Assembly: GCF_019024285.1 (NCBI RefSeq)
Contig: NZ_WMKZ01000010.1
Span: 58,576 to 122,575, forward strand
Direction: 5' to 3'
DNA from: Alkalihalobacterium elongatum
Lineage (GTDB): Bacteria > Bacillota > Bacilli > Bacillales > Bacillaceae_F
DNA length: 64,000 nucleotides
Part shown: positions 44,305-54,238 of the stretch, piece by piece
How positions within the stretch are numbered: the first letter of the stretch is position 1
How the letters are laid out: each line of letters starts with the position of its first letter
Translations under genes and position numbers: made by a program
Notes under the pieces: model-generated
What the model was told of the DNA's origin: nothing
Seen by the model: only the letters and a program-made list of their open reading frames with translations
Database searches by the model: none

Positions 44305-46098
44305 ATGAGGCTCGAAGAACATTACCTTACCTTGCGCGACAAATTTTCTGTTTATTCTGAAGGTTCACCCTTCCACCTCACTATTACGGAAGTTGCCGAC
44401 CTGTTGGATTGTACTGAACGAAACGCGAAGCTCATTATGAAAAACTTTAAAGAATTAGGCTGGGTTACTTGGGAAGTTTTTAAAGGCCGAGGTAAAAAGC
44501 CATTGATAACCTTTCTCTATTCGAAAACAGAAATGGAACACTTACTCGTAAAAGATTTGATTAAACATGGAAAATATACTGAAGTAATTGAGAAGTTAAA
44601 TAAATACGATTTACATATTCAAGAAGAATTGGAGCATTTCTTAGAAGATTATTTTGGAATATCAGTTGAACAGGAACATGAAACAAATGCTGAAATTGAT
44701 GTGTTAAGATGTCCAATGCGGCAAAAAGTTATGGGTATCGATCCCCTAACAAGCTTGACACAACAGGAACATGAGATTACTCACCATCTTTATGATTCCT
44801 TGTTTACATTTGACTATGAAACTCAAACTGTACGGCCTCATATTTGCTTTCACTGGGACCATTCAAAGGACGGAACCGAATGGTTTTTATTTCTACGAAA
44901 AGGTGTTTTTTTTCATCACGGAAGATGTTTAGATGCCCACGATGTGAAATTTACGATTGAACATTTAAGTCAAATGGAAGGATATACAGACTGGTACAAA
45001 ACGACACATATAAAAGAAATTACAGTCGTGAATAAATACGTTGTTAAGATCATGCTGTATCAATCGAATTTTTTATTACTAAATGAACTTTGTTCGAAAC
45101 GCTACTCAATATTGCCTAGAGAGTGGGAAGAACACCTACTGGATAAAAATATTCCGATTGGAACAGGGCCTTATAAAGTGCTGGAATGGAATGAAGAAAA
45201 GGTCATTCTTGGCGCTCATGAACAATATTTTCAGATGAGACCGCATATTGACCGAATTGAATTAATTTATGTGAATACAAACTACCAAACAGATTCGCTT
45301 TTATTTAGCTTTCCTGATATGTATCATGAAGGTGCTCACTGGAAACCGCTTAAGCAAATCCCAAATGGGGCTTCCTATTTAACGATTAATTCACGAAAGC
45401 CAGGCGTCCACACCCACCCAGCTTTTAAAAAGGCGCTACATCGGATCATTTGGAACTACAAAACCCATACATCAGACGATCTAACACTACCTGCTCACCA
45501 TTTTTTATATGAACAAAACCCTTTGGAGCTTGCAACCTCACATCACCTTTACGACGGCACCATGATCAAACAGCTATTAACAGAAGCGGACTACCAAGGA
45601 GAAACGATCCAGCTTTTTACACTTTATATCGATCAAGTAGAAAAACAAGAGCCTCTAATTGATATCGTTCATTTTTGTAAAACGTATGGCATCGATTTAG
45701 CCGTTCAAGCGATACCGATCAAGGACTTACTGAAGGAAGATCAGATTAAAAAGGCCGATATCCTTTTAGTTAACGTACTAGTCGAAGAAGATATCGTCCT
45801 ATCACTCTCTCGTATTTTTAGTAGTCCACTAGGTTTCATTTACAACACCTTGACGGATAATGAGCAAGAAAATCTATTAAGAAAATTAAATCAAATTAAA
45901 ACGATTCCTAAACGCGACGACCAGTTAAAAGCAATCCTATCGATTGAACAACAACTTATTGATACGAGCAAAATTCTGTTCATCCACCATAACACCTTCC
46001 AAGTCTTTTATAACGAAAAAAAATCAATGGAAGGCATCAACTTATTTCAAACGGGCGGAATTAACTATAGTATGGTTTGGCATAATAGAAAAGCATAA
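44305..46098 (+). CDS. SgrR-type transcriptional regulator with solute-binding domain
   Basis: A 597-residue protein. The N-terminal about 115 residues are a winged-helix DNA-binding domain (LTITEVADLLDCTERNAKLI, GWVTWEVFKGRGKKPLITFL). The rest resembles family 5 oligopeptide-binding proteins (FTFDYETQTVRPHICFHWDH, LRKGVFFHHGRCLDAHDVKF, IPIGTGPYKVLEW). It presumably senses a small peptide or sugar-phosphate-like ligand in the cytosol. ATG at 44305 follows GGAGGG. Monocistronic; terminator at 46131-46165. Confidence 0.85.
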   Translation: MRLEEHYLTLRDKFSVYSEGSPFHLTITEVADLLDCTERNAKLIMKNFKELGWVTWEVFKGRGKKPLITFLYSKTEMEHLLVKDLIKHGKYTEVIEKLNKYDLHIQEELEHFLEDYFGISVEQEHETNAEIDVLRCPMRQKVMGIDPLTSLTQQEHEITHHLYDSLFTFDYETQTVRPHICFHWDHSKDGTEWFLFLRKGVFFHHGRCLDAHDVKFTIEHLSQMEGYTDWYKTTHIKEITVVNKYVVKIMLYQSNFLLLNELCSKRYSILPREWEEHLLDKNIPIGTGPYKVLEWNEEKVILGAHEQYFQMRPHIDRIELIYVNTNYQTDSLLFSFPDMYHEGAHWKPLKQIPNGASYLTINSRKPGVHTHPAFKKALHRIIWNYKTHTSDDLTLPAHHFLYEQNPLELATSHHLYDGTMIKQLLTEADYQGETIQLFTLYIDQVEKQEPLIDIVHFCKTYGIDLAVQAIPIKDLLKEDQIKKADILLVNVLVEEDIVLSLSRIFSSPLGFIYNTLTDNEQENLLRKLNQIKTIPKRDDQLKAILSIEQQLIDTSKILFIHHNTFQVFYNEKKSMEGINLFQTGGINYSMVWHNRKA

Positions 46099-46130
46099 AG
46101 AGTGAAGCAGAGGATCTGTTCCCTCTACGA

Positions 46131-46165
46131 AAAAAACAACTATTCTCGTTGAATAGTTGTTTTTA
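46131..46165. terminator. Bidirectional intrinsic terminator
   Basis: AAACAACTATTC and GAATAGTTGTTT with a 5-base loop and flanking A/T runs end the SgrR-type gene and the converging hydrolase gene. Confidence 0.85.
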
Positions 46166-46196
46166 GTATAGTGCTTCTATTGAAATAGTCATTCTA

Positions 46197-46697
46197 TTAT
46201 TTTTTAAATACATGTTGTCCAATTCTAGTTGTCGTTTGTTTGCTCTGGAGCCAGCTTGTCTTAACAATGTTGTCATTGTAAAAAAACAAGGCATCATTCG
46301 TTTCATTGGTTCCTTTTAATGCTTCTTCAACAGCTTTTTCGGCATTTTTAGTAGCTTTTTTATTAATGGAACCATTTGTTACGGGACAGAACTGGTTCTC
46401 TTGGTAAACGACATCTTCTAATTCGTCTGGGAAATGTTCACTATCCATTCGATTGAGGACAACTTCTGCGACTGCAACCTTTCCTTCGAAAGGCTCGCCT
46501 TTAGCTTCTGCAGTGACAAGACGTTCTAATAGTTCTTTTTCTTCCTTTGTAAGGGAAGTTCTAACTGCATGTGCACTCGCTTCTTCTATATCTTTTTCTA
46601 CCATATATACCATACGTTCATCATGTAACTTCGGCAATTCCTCTTCTGGAACTTCTGCTCCTGTTAATAGTAACAATGTTGTTAAAACATTAACCAT
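46197..46697 (-). CDS. SleB-family cell wall hydrolase
   Basis: A 166-residue cell-wall hydrolase of the SleB/CwlJ catalytic family. The domain spans residues 50-166: LVTAEAKGEPFEGKVAVAEV with the catalytic Glu, VVLNRMDSEHFP, FCPVTNGSINKKA and TTRIGQHVFKK. The N-terminus is hydrophobic (MVNVLTTLLLLTG) but short, so export is uncertain. It is a paralogue of the LysM hydrolase at 63.2 kb but lacks LysM. ATG after GAAGGAGG. Confidence 0.85.
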   Translation of the reverse strand: MVNVLTTLLLLTGAEVPEEELPKLHDERMVYMVEKDIEEASAHAVRTSLTKEEKELLERLVTAEAKGEPFEGKVAVAEVVLNRMDSEHFPDELEDVVYQENQFCPVTNGSINKKATKNAEKAVEEALKGTNETNDALFFYNDNIVKTSWLQSKQTTTRIGQHVFKK

Positions 46698-46943
46698 TTG
46701 TCGAACCTCCTTCAGTCAAATTATTCGACCCGACCTATATAAAAAAAGAAAAGCACCATAAGCTTCTCTAACGTTTAATTTGAAATTCTACTTAACAAAC
46801 TTAACAAATTTTCAATAGACATTAAACCTGTAATGTCTTCCATGGTTTTTAAGGTAACAACTACCAGTAAAATCTAGGAGATGTATAAATATTCTTACAA
46901 TTGGAAATAAAATGATTTACTAGACTATTTTAGGAGGATACAA

Positions 46944-47156
46944 ATGATTAAAAAAACGATTACGATCCAGAGTTGGGAGCCGATCGAATTAAGAGGGCAA
47001 TTCATTGAGGAATACGAAGTACTAGTGCCATCACATGAACAACTAGTTTCAGAAGGGAACCATCTCTCCGCTCTTATTCTTAAACAAAACAATCTTTCTA
47101 TTAATGAGTTAAGATGGCATATCAATGGGACAGCACAAAGTTACTTTGTAAGTTAA
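46944..47156 (+). CDS. Small protein of unknown function
   Basis: A 70-residue protein (MIKKTITIQSWEPIELRGQF, later HEQLVSEGNHLSALILKQNN). Strong TTAGGAGG before the ATG argues that it is real. No domain recognised. Confidence 0.55.
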   Translation: MIKKTITIQSWEPIELRGQFIEEYEVLVPSHEQLVSEGNHLSALILKQNNLSINELRWHINGTAQSYFVS

Positions 47157-47505
47157 TAAAACATTTCGATGTATGTAAATAACGAAAGTGAATTTAAAGT
47201 TATTTGTTTTATTTCAGTTGGCAACTTTTGAAGAATGCTTTCAATTCGTTTCACCTTAAAATTACGAGCTTTCACCTATTTGATCCCACGTGCGGAATTT
47301 TATCTATCCAAATTTTTTCCGCATACCAATTTCTTTTATTTTTATAAATTATTTATTATATTAAAATGATTTTATTTAAAACAGAGGAACGCTCACTTTG
47401 TAAGGGTCCCTCTAATGGATCGAAAATTTATTGATTGCAAAAGTCTTGTTCTAGATTTTTCTTATTTTTGTTTGGATACACTAATCACGCACCTATTAAT
47501 TTAAA
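47157..47505. other. Gene-free region
   Basis: I see no gene and no clear hairpin; very AT-rich. Confidence 0.5.
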
Positions 47506-47688
47506 TTAATGCATTCCTTTCCATTCACCTTGGTTCTTGGAAGACTTTTTCTTTTTAGCTGTTTCTTTGTGCTGACGATTAGCTGCAGCACTGCCGAGTT
47601 CCTTAGAAAACTCAGAGTCGGTTTTACTTGAGTCAAACCCTTGCTTATTTTTTTGGTCAGCGTTCGTTTTGCCGTTCCGTTTAGCCAT
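47506..47688 (-). CDS. Small hydrophilic protein, SASP-like composition
   Basis: A 60-residue, highly polar protein (MAKRNGKTNADQKNKQGFDS, then DSEFSKELGSAAANRQHKET, lysine-rich end). Its TNADQ...EFSKEL pattern faintly recalls gamma-type small acid-soluble spore proteins (TNAQQ...EFASE), but this is not firm. ATG at 47688 follows GGAGTGA; an earlier ATG in frame has no binding site. Confidence 0.55.
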   Translation of the reverse strand: MAKRNGKTNADQKNKQGFDSSKTDSEFSKELGSAAANRQHKETAKKKKSSKNQGEWKGMH

Positions 47689-47916
47689 AAATATCACTCC
47701 TTTTTTTTATTATGAAAAATCAAAAAGAAGAATATTCATGGTAATAATAATTTTGGCCTTGCACTTTATAGACTGTCTTATCCTCTGACTAAAAGCAGAC
47801 CCATAAAGATAACGGGTTCACTTGAAGGAGAGGACAGTGAATCCCTTACTGAAAAAGAATTCTTTTTATAGACTAGCTATATGACTACTCCGATAAATAA
47901 CTACAAAATTTACCGA

Positions 47917-48483
47917 TTAATCATTCAACACTTTATCCATGACGTTTTTTGTTTTCGGTCCAAAGATTCCATCGTTGGCTAACTCTGGAAAACGCTCTTG
48001 GAATTTGATGACGGCTGCTTTTGTTTTTGGACCGTAGACACCATCTACTGTTACGTTATAACTCATGTCATTTAACCCTTTTTGGAGCGTCTTTACTGCT
48101 TCGCCGCGGCTTCCGAGTCTTAATGTGCTATCAGCAAAACCAAATGAATTGACTTGTTTAGACAGAGTAGCATGCGTCTGTGGTCCATACACCCCATCAT
48201 TTGCTAAATGCTTGTGTGACTTTTGGAACGCTAGCACCGCTGTTTTTGTATTTGGACCAAATACTCCGTCTTCCGTAAGCTCTGCCCCCATCGCTTTATT
48301 TAAAGCACGCTGCATAATCTTTACATTTTCCCCTCGTGAGCCTTCTTTTAAAACCCCTGTTGATGCGTAATCAAATATAGAATAATTTACACTTTCCTGC
48401 GCCCCAATTCCTGCAGCTGGGATCCCTAATAGTAATACTGAAGCTGTTGCCACTGTTACGGTTACTTTTTTCCATTTATTCAA
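47917..48483 (-). CDS. Secreted protein with two peptidoglycan-binding domains
   Basis: A secreted wall-binding protein. The signal peptide spans about 30 residues (TVTVATASVLLLGIPAAGIG). Two PG_binding_1 repeats follow: GSRGENVKIMQRALNKA...DGVFGPNTKTAVLAFQ and GSRGEAVKTLQKGLNDM...DGVYGPKTKAAVIKFQ. There is no catalytic domain. TTG at 48483 is chosen as start because AGGAG is nine bases upstream; the ATG at 48492 is only one base from it. Confidence 0.85.
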   Translation of the reverse strand: MNKWKKVTVTVATASVLLLGIPAAGIGAQESVNYSIFDYASTGVLKEGSRGENVKIMQRALNKAMGAELTEDGVFGPNTKTAVLAFQKSHKHLANDGVYGPQTHATLSKQVNSFGFADSTLRLGSRGEAVKTLQKGLNDMSYNVTVDGVYGPKTKAAVIKFQERFPELANDGIFGPKTKNVMDKVLND

Positions 48484-48660
48484 AGAAATCATCTCCTAAT
48501 TTTAAATTCAATCATGAGACGCTGGATTCGTTCCAAAGGTTTCAAGATTTGGTAAAAATAAATTAAATTAGGTAAAGAAAAATCCATCAACACAAAAAAG
48601 GCTACAGCCACCCTTGTTCTATAACCTTTTTACGTGATTAAACCCTATAAGAATTTCTAA

Positions 48661-49134
48661 TTAGATTTTAAATATACTAATCATATAATCTTCTTCTGGA
48701 AAATCACCGATATATTCAAATCCATTGTTTGAATAAAACGCTTTTAACTTCTCATTTCCAGCCCAACAGTCTAAATATAAAGATTGATTCCTTTCTTTCG
48801 CTAAGGAACGAGCAAAAGCAGTTATTTTAGACCCGAAATTTCTGCCTTGGTAGTTTGGTAAAATGGCAATTTGGGATAAATATTTACTCGTTAGACCTAC
48901 AGAAAACTCATTAATCTGCTGAATATCATGTATACAAAACGATCCGATAATATTTCTTTCTTCTAATGATAATACATAAGTGTATTTACTATTTATCTGA
49001 TCTAATATTTTATCCTCATCCCAAGGATAATCCCATTGCCTAATCCCTTTTTGTTGTAAATCTAATGACACTTTATTTAAAACTGACAACACTTGTTGTA
49101 GATCTTCTACCTGTGCTAATCTAATTTGCATCAT
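48661..49134 (-). CDS. GNAT-family N-acetyltransferase
   Basis: A 157-residue acetyltransferase with the acetyl-CoA loop LPNYQGRNFGSKITAFARSL and a C-terminal YSNNGFEYIGDFP. Substrate unknown. ATG after TAGGAG. Convergent or tandem neighbours give no hint. Confidence 0.8.
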   Translation of the reverse strand: MMQIRLAQVEDLQQVLSVLNKVSLDLQQKGIRQWDYPWDEDKILDQINSKYTYVLSLEERNIIGSFCIHDIQQINEFSVGLTSKYLSQIAILPNYQGRNFGSKITAFARSLAKERNQSLYLDCWAGNEKLKAFYSNNGFEYIGDFPEEDYMISIFKI

Positions 49135-49188
49135 ATCTAACTCCTAATTACAATCGTCATATTTAATTTTAGAAAAAATGCTACGCAA

Positions 49189-49965
49189 TCATTTGACTGC
49201 TTTCCATATCGTCCACCGATCTTTTTCAATGATATTTATATCTGCTGGTAAAGATTGGTCTAAATGTTTTACTAATTGCTTTAATTCTTCATTGTCTAAT
49301 TCATGTAAAATACTTCTTCCCGTTCTTGCCCTTACATCTTTAAGTAATTGCTCTTTTGTATCGTAAACTTTTCTCGTTTCCCATAACTTTATTTCTTCAA
49401 TGTGCTTAAATCCAACTTCATTTAGCGTTTCGATTACAAATTGACTGCTATGTCTCCGTTTCGTCTCTTTTTCAATTAATTTTGGAAACCGTTCAAAGAA
49501 ATACCCTCTAATATGCTGATCACTTCCTGCTAATAAACAATCTTCAGGTGTTCGGTCCTGGATAATATAATATCCTCCGTCCTTTAAGACCCGATATCCC
49601 TCTGTAAAACACGAACGCAAATCGTTAATATGATGGATTAATGCCCGTTCAAGCAGTAGATCAAAACGGTTACTTTCTACACCCGTTTCAAAAGCACTTC
49701 CATGATTGAATGAAATATTATGATAGTCTTTACAGTGTACTTTCGCCGCATCAAGCATCGCTCCTGAAAAATCTACACCTGTCACAAAATTGACTCCCAT
49801 GTCAGAAAGTGCTTTACAATAAATTCCACCGCCGCACCCAACATCCAAAGCAACAGCCATATCATCGATAGGAACAAGGGTGTTTATGGCTTCAACCCAT
49901 GACTTGTCGGCTTTTCTAGTTGTATAACTACTTTTGTTTTTGTTACTATGAAAATCAATGCCCAA
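49189..49965 (-). CDS. Class I SAM-dependent methyltransferase
   Basis: A 258-residue soluble methyltransferase. Motif I is VALDVGCGGGIYCKALSDMG, followed by FVTGVDFSGAMLDAA, LLLERALIHHINDLRSCFTE and DGGYYIIQDRTPEDCL. Substrate unknown. TTG at 49965 is the likely start since ATGGAGGAAT provides the binding site seven bases upstream; the ATG at 49980 overlaps that site. Confidence 0.82.
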   Translation of the reverse strand: MGIDFHSNKNKSSYTTRKADKSWVEAINTLVPIDDMAVALDVGCGGGIYCKALSDMGVNFVTGVDFSGAMLDAAKVHCKDYHNISFNHGSAFETGVESNRFDLLLERALIHHINDLRSCFTEGYRVLKDGGYYIIQDRTPEDCLLAGSDQHIRGYFFERFPKLIEKETKRRHSSQFVIETLNEVGFKHIEEIKLWETRKVYDTKEQLLKDVRARTGRSILHELDNEELKQLVKHLDQSLPADINIIEKDRWTIWKAVK

Positions 49966-50001
49966 TTTATATTCCTCCATTACTTTAAAATTTACATACC
50001 A

Positions 50002-51057
50002 TTACAATCGATTGATCACGTTCATTAACATAAATTTGACGCCTTTTCTTTCATACGAAAAATCGTTAAATGTACCAATGACATACGTATCCAGCTTCGG
50101 ATGATAAAACATATACGCCCCTGTTATACCTGCATGGCCCCAGAGTGTAAATTTTTTTGGCATGAGAAGTGGCACTGGTTTAAATTGCATTATTCCATAA
50201 CCATAGTCAATTCCGACACCATACTTCGCTTTATCTTTTTTCATTTTCTCAAACGTTTCTTTTTTTACTAATCGATGTGACGTTAATGCTTTCATAAACT
50301 TTAACAAATCTTCTCCTGTAGATACGACTCCACTCCCAGCAAAATCAATCCCTGAATATCCTTTTAAATGGGTAATATTGTGATGATTAACATAGAAATC
50401 TGCGACTGGTGGCGTGTTTTGATCTATTGGGTCAGATTCAAATAGGAATGATGAATGCCTCATTTCGAGAGGTTCGTAAAAGTATTGTTTGATTGATTCA
50501 TGAAATGGTTGTTTAGTAATTTTTTCAATGATCAATCCTAACAGATGATAGTTGGTATCGGAATATTTAAAGCCTTTGCCTGGAGGGAAATGAGGTTTTT
50601 TATGAATTTTTGCCCAAGTGATCGCCTCTTCAGGGCTCATGTAAAAATTTGGATCGTTTAGAAGTTGGTTTAATAATGGGTGAAAAAAATCTGGTAATCC
50701 AGATGTTTGATTTAATAGGTGTTTTATTTCAATTTCTTTTGTATAATCCGTTTCGTTATAAACATGTAATTTTTGTAGTAAAGCTTGATCCAAATAATAA
50801 GTGATTTTGTCTGTGTACTTTAATAGTCCCTCTTCATATAAAATACTAATCAGAACCGAGGTAAATAACTTGCCAACACTGGCCATATATGCGGGTTGGT
50901 TGGAGTCTATCAATCCTTCATTCAAATTTAAATGAATTTCGTTCTTGTCTGAATGGACGAGTAAAAATGCACTTTTTAAGTTAGGGTCTTTTTGTACTTT
51001 TTTTCGAAATGAATGTTTAATTAATTGGATGACTTTTTCCTTTTGAGTCGTTTTCAT
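50002..51057 (-). CDS. Beta-lactamase-fold serine hydrolase
   Basis: A 351-residue cytosolic-looking class C beta-lactamase/esterase. Motifs: ASVGKLFTSVLISILYEEGL with the SxxK nucleophile variant (SVGK), YSDTNYHLLGLIIEKIT, and LWGHAGITGAYMFYHP. No signal peptide. It is followed in the opposite transcriptional order by a paralogue (51170-52234), so the two arose by duplication. Confidence 0.85.
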   Translation of the reverse strand: MKTTQKEKVIQLIKHSFRKKVQKDPNLKSAFLLVHSDKNEIHLNLNEGLIDSNQPAYMASVGKLFTSVLISILYEEGLLKYTDKITYYLDQALLQKLHVYNETDYTKEIEIKHLLNQTSGLPDFFHPLLNQLLNDPNFYMSPEEAITWAKIHKKPHFPPGKGFKYSDTNYHLLGLIIEKITKQPFHESIKQYFYEPLEMRHSSFLFESDPIDQNTPPVADFYVNHHNITHLKGYSGIDFAGSGVVSTGEDLLKFMKALTSHRLVKKETFEKMKKDKAKYGVGIDYGYGIMQFKPVPLLMPKKFTLWGHAGITGAYMFYHPKLDTYVIGTFNDFSYERKGVKFMLMNVINRL

Positions 51058-51169
51058 TCATATCACCTTTTTTAAGATTTTCTTTTGTACAAATACGTTC
51101 CGTACATTCGCTAAATGGTTGCAGTAACGAATGGGTGCACCAGCGAGGATTTTCTAGTTAACTGTAAGC

Positions 51170-52234
51170 TTAAGAACTACGTTTGAGTATACGAATCATT
51201 GCTTGATAAGCAGCACTATGACCATAGCCGCTTAGTTGATTGACTGTCCCTGTAAAATAAACGTTTCGCTCTGGATTATAAAAAGCAAAAGCGCCTGATT
51301 GTCCCCAGAAACCTAATATTTCTTTAATCGGATGAATGGGGGAAAGCACTCGAGGCGTCCAGAGCTTTTCAAGCCCAATACCGTAGTAAAATTGGCCTGG
51401 GAAATATATCTTATTCCATTGCTTTAGTCTTTCGATCTCTTCTTTTTGAAAAAAACGACCATTGAAAAACGCCTTTAGAAACAACATCGACTCTTTCGCC
51501 GTCGAAACGATTCCACCTTCAGGAGTGATCGAGGTCATATAATGGGGCAAATGAAGTTTCGCCGATTTATAATAGATCGGTGCAGGACTTGTATCGCTTT
51601 CATCTGAGTAGACATACGTATCGGTTAAACCAAGTTCGTCAAAAATAAAGGAGTGAAAGACGTCTCTCATGCTCGAGCCTGTAATGTTTTCAATAATTCT
51701 TCCGAGCAGTTGATAGTTTGTATCTGAATAATTGACTTTGCCTTTTTGTCCTGGTTTGAATTTAGGTTTTAATTGCTTCACAAGCATCAATGTTTCGTCT
51801 AACGTCCAAGTCTGGTCTTTTCCTGTGAAAAGTTCCGCAGCAACTGTTTTTCCATTCGATTGTTTATAAGAGAAATAATCTGGTAGTCCCGAAGTATTAG
51901 AGATTAGATGTTTTATCGTAATCTCTTTTGAATAGTCGATCCCACTGTACACATGAAGTCTGTCCATAACCTCTTCTGGCAAAAAGTTCATAATCGGATC
52001 ATCCAAGTCCAACTTCTTCTCCGCTTTTAATTTCAAAATAACAGCTGTCACATATAATTTTGTCACACTGGCAATAAAGTAACGATCATCCTTTTGAAGA
52101 TTCCCAGCGCTACCCGTCCAAGAAAAGTCATCTCCTCGTTCAACGCACAATACCGCTCCAAAGTTGTTTTTCTTTTTAGTCATTTGATGTACAGTCTGTT
52201 CCAGAAAGGCGGCATCTAATTTTTTCCCCATCAT
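51170..52234 (-). CDS. Beta-lactamase-fold serine hydrolase (paralogue)
   Basis: A 354-residue paralogue of the previous gene: ASVTKLYVTAVILKLKAEKK, SNTSGLPDYF, YSDTNYQLLGRIIENITG and FWGQSGAFAFYNPERN. No signal peptide. ATG at 52234 after AAGGAGG. It lies 45 bases downstream of the TetR gene and may be regulated by it. Confidence 0.85.
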   Translation of the reverse strand: MMGKKLDAAFLEQTVHQMTKKKNNFGAVLCVERGDDFSWTGSAGNLQKDDRYFIASVTKLYVTAVILKLKAEKKLDLDDPIMNFLPEEVMDRLHVYSGIDYSKEITIKHLISNTSGLPDYFSYKQSNGKTVAAELFTGKDQTWTLDETLMLVKQLKPKFKPGQKGKVNYSDTNYQLLGRIIENITGSSMRDVFHSFIFDELGLTDTYVYSDESDTSPAPIYYKSAKLHLPHYMTSITPEGGIVSTAKESMLFLKAFFNGRFFQKEEIERLKQWNKIYFPGQFYYGIGLEKLWTPRVLSPIHPIKEILGFWGQSGAFAFYNPERNVYFTGTVNQLSGYGHSAAYQAMIRILKRSS

Positions 52235-52278
52235 TCTCCTCCTTGAAAATTTACTAATCATCATCGCTTGAATACCGA

Positions 52279-52848
52279 TTATTCCTTTTCTTTTTTTAAC
52301 CTCGTCGCACTGATAACATCTTCAGCAGCACTTGAAGACATTACTATCATCTCATCGATCGTCAATTCCTTTGGCAATAATTGATTGGCAACCATCAGTG
52401 TCAGACCCAATTGAAAAGCTCTCATTTTAAGGAAGATCATCATTAGTTCTTCGTCTGTAAATCCTTCAAGCGCTGGATCATGTTTCATCTGGGTGACAAA
52501 ATCCATTTCTTGATCGTATTCTTGTAAGTACTCGTTTGGATTCATCATTAAATCCCTGACAAGGACGGGGTATTCATCTGCAAATTTTAGACTAGCAATT
52601 CCAATATCTTTGAAGGGATTCCCTGAATTTTGTTCTTGGATTTTTTGTTCGCTTAATTTAATCACTTTTTGCATTACTGCCCTTTTAAGATCTTCTACAT
52701 CTTTAAAATTCACATAAATGGGCGCAATAGAGCTTCCGAGTTGATCGGCCACCTTGCGAATGGAGATGTGGCTCATCCCCTCTGTTTTCGCGATTTCAAA
52801 AGCTGCATCTATTATTTGAGATTGAGAAAATTTTTTCTTTGGCGGCAT
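52279..52848 (-). CDS. TetR-family transcriptional regulator
   Basis: A 189-residue regulator: N-terminal helix-turn-helix (SQIIDAAFEIAKTEGMSHIS, ADQLGSSIAPIYVNF) and an all-helical ligand domain. ATG at 52848 is preceded by AAGGGGG; GTG/ATG codons nearer to it fit less well. It probably controls itself and the adjacent hydrolase genes. The palindrome GTTATATAAC at 52878-52887 is a possible operator. Confidence 0.85.
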   Translation of the reverse strand: MPPKKKFSQSQIIDAAFEIAKTEGMSHISIRKVADQLGSSIAPIYVNFKDVEDLKRAVMQKVIKLSEQKIQEQNSGNPFKDIGIASLKFADEYPVLVRDLMMNPNEYLQEYDQEMDFVTQMKHDPALEGFTDEELMMIFLKMRAFQLGLTLMVANQLLPKELTIDEMIVMSSSAAEDVISATRLKKEKE

Positions 52849-52906
52849 TTCATACAGCACCCCCTTAAATATCACTCGTTATATAACATCTGATATATAT
52901 CTTTTA

Positions 52907-52958
52907 TTATACATAAATTCCCTTTTTTAGGAAGCCTAATTAGTGAATTTATGTATAA
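52907..52958. repeat. Perfect 14-base inverted repeat
   Basis: TTATACATAAATTC and GAATTTATGTATAA enclose 24 bases. It overlaps the stop of a 34-codon frame and lies upstream of the TetR gene. No T-run follows on the minus strand, so it may be an operator or mRNA end rather than a classic terminator. Confidence 0.6.
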
Positions 52959-53053
52959 AAGGATTTGGCGGTCTCAAAGGCGTGATGCTTACTTAAGCGG
53001 ACTTCAGGGCTTATATTTTTGTGATTATTATCCAATGTGTCTATAATTTGCAT
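52949..53053 (-). CDS. Possible 34-residue small protein
   Basis: GAGGAG lies 11 bases before an ATG that opens 34 codons (MQIIDTLDNNHKN then VRLSKHHAFETAKSFYT). It is divergent from the HTH gene at 53134 and upstream of TetR. It may be a small protein or the remnant N-terminus of a larger one. Confidence 0.35.
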   Translation of the reverse strand: MQIIDTLDNNHKNISPEVRLSKHHAFETAKSFYT

Positions 53054-53133
53054 TATTTTTATTTCTCCTCACCGTTTTTCCCTTTTCTCAATATATACAT
53101 TTTGACGGAACGAACATTAAGGGGGATTATGAG

Positions 53134-54003
53134 ATGAAATCAGGAAGGATTGAACAATACAAGAAATATAGTAAGTTTACTAATTTAGAAGAATTTAATG
53201 TTTCCAATAAAAAAGCATTAGAAATCCACGGACATCACTTTACAAAAGGTGAAAAGATTGCGTTTGATGTACTTACGCATTTCAGTGTAAAAGTTCTGGG
53301 TGTTTGCAATGCCCGCATTTGTAAGTTGGTACAAGCCTGTCAAAATACAAAGGGCGGCATTTCTCGCTCTACTTTTGAACGAATGCTTCGAAAGGCTAAA
53401 GCGTTGGGGATTATTTCAACTATTCACACGATAAGAGAAACAGGAGGCTATGCACACAATGTTTATATTTTTAACCGATTTGACACTACCACCAACGAAA
53501 AATTGACGTCTCGTAATAACAGCAGAAACCCGAATCTACCAATAGCTGATAAGGGCAAAAAGCAACAGGAAACTCTTTTAGCTGAAACAAAAACATTAAA
53601 AGATAAAGATCTACGTCAAGAAAAGACGGTTAATAAGATCAATCCAATTAATAAAATGATGGACACTGACGAACTCGACCATACCTATGTTCCAGATTTC
53701 GTTCCAACTCCATTCATTAAAGCAGTTCACCCGTTTTTCAAGGGAGCTAAAGAAATTTGCGGACTATGGAATCGCGCCCAAATCGCTTATCGATCTGCTT
53801 GTTTTCCAGAAACCACTTGCATCAATTCCTTACTACCTACCATTGTCCAAGCCTTCAAACATACTGTTTTCCGCTATAAACAAAACCGTATTAAATCAAG
53901 CTTTATCCCGTATTTTTACGGAACCATGTCCAATATGCTGACCATTGAGAAACGAAAAATGGTAGCTAAAGCCACTCGATGGGGACAGTGGTTGGAGGTG
54001 TAG
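53134..54003 (+). CDS. Helix-turn-helix protein of unknown role (replication-initiator-like)
   Basis: A 289-residue DNA-binding-like protein. Residues 40-115 form a winged helix (KGEKIAFDVLTHFSVKVLGV, GGISRSTFERMLRKAKALGI). A polar linker and a C-terminal part with VKAVHPFFKGAKEICGLWNR-like residues follow. Similar layouts occur in plasmid or phage replication proteins and in conserved Bacillus proteins of unknown function. ATG after AAGGGGG. Monocistronic. Confidence 0.65.
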   Translation: MKSGRIEQYKKYSKFTNLEEFNVSNKKALEIHGHHFTKGEKIAFDVLTHFSVKVLGVCNARICKLVQACQNTKGGISRSTFERMLRKAKALGIISTIHTIRETGGYAHNVYIFNRFDTTTNEKLTSRNNSRNPNLPIADKGKKQQETLLAETKTLKDKDLRQEKTVNKINPINKMMDTDELDHTYVPDFVPTPFIKAVHPFFKGAKEICGLWNRAQIAYRSACFPETTCINSLLPTIVQAFKHTVFRYKQNRIKSSFIPYFYGTMSNMLTIEKRKMVAKATRWGQWLEV

Positions 54004-54143
54004 TTAGTCTTTTCCTTACAATATGTTTTCTCAAGTGAAGGATCAGGTTGCCTCAAACTGCTAACGTATTTAATCAGAATTATTTACATAAGGAATTTTT
54101 AGAAGTATATGTAGAAAATTTGTAAAATCCTAAAACAAGAATA

Positions 54144-54171
54144 AGAGTAGCAATAACCGATTGCTACTCTC
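54144..54171. terminator. Hairpin between converging genes
   Basis: AGAGTAGCAAT and ATTGCTACTCT form a perfect stem with a short loop, with T-rich sequence following on the minus strand (flagellin end). Confidence 0.75.
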
Positions 54172-54238
54172 GTTTGTACCTTAAAATATTTAACTGTAAT
54201 CATTTTTCACCAGAAATCTCTACAACAAATTAGGTCTA

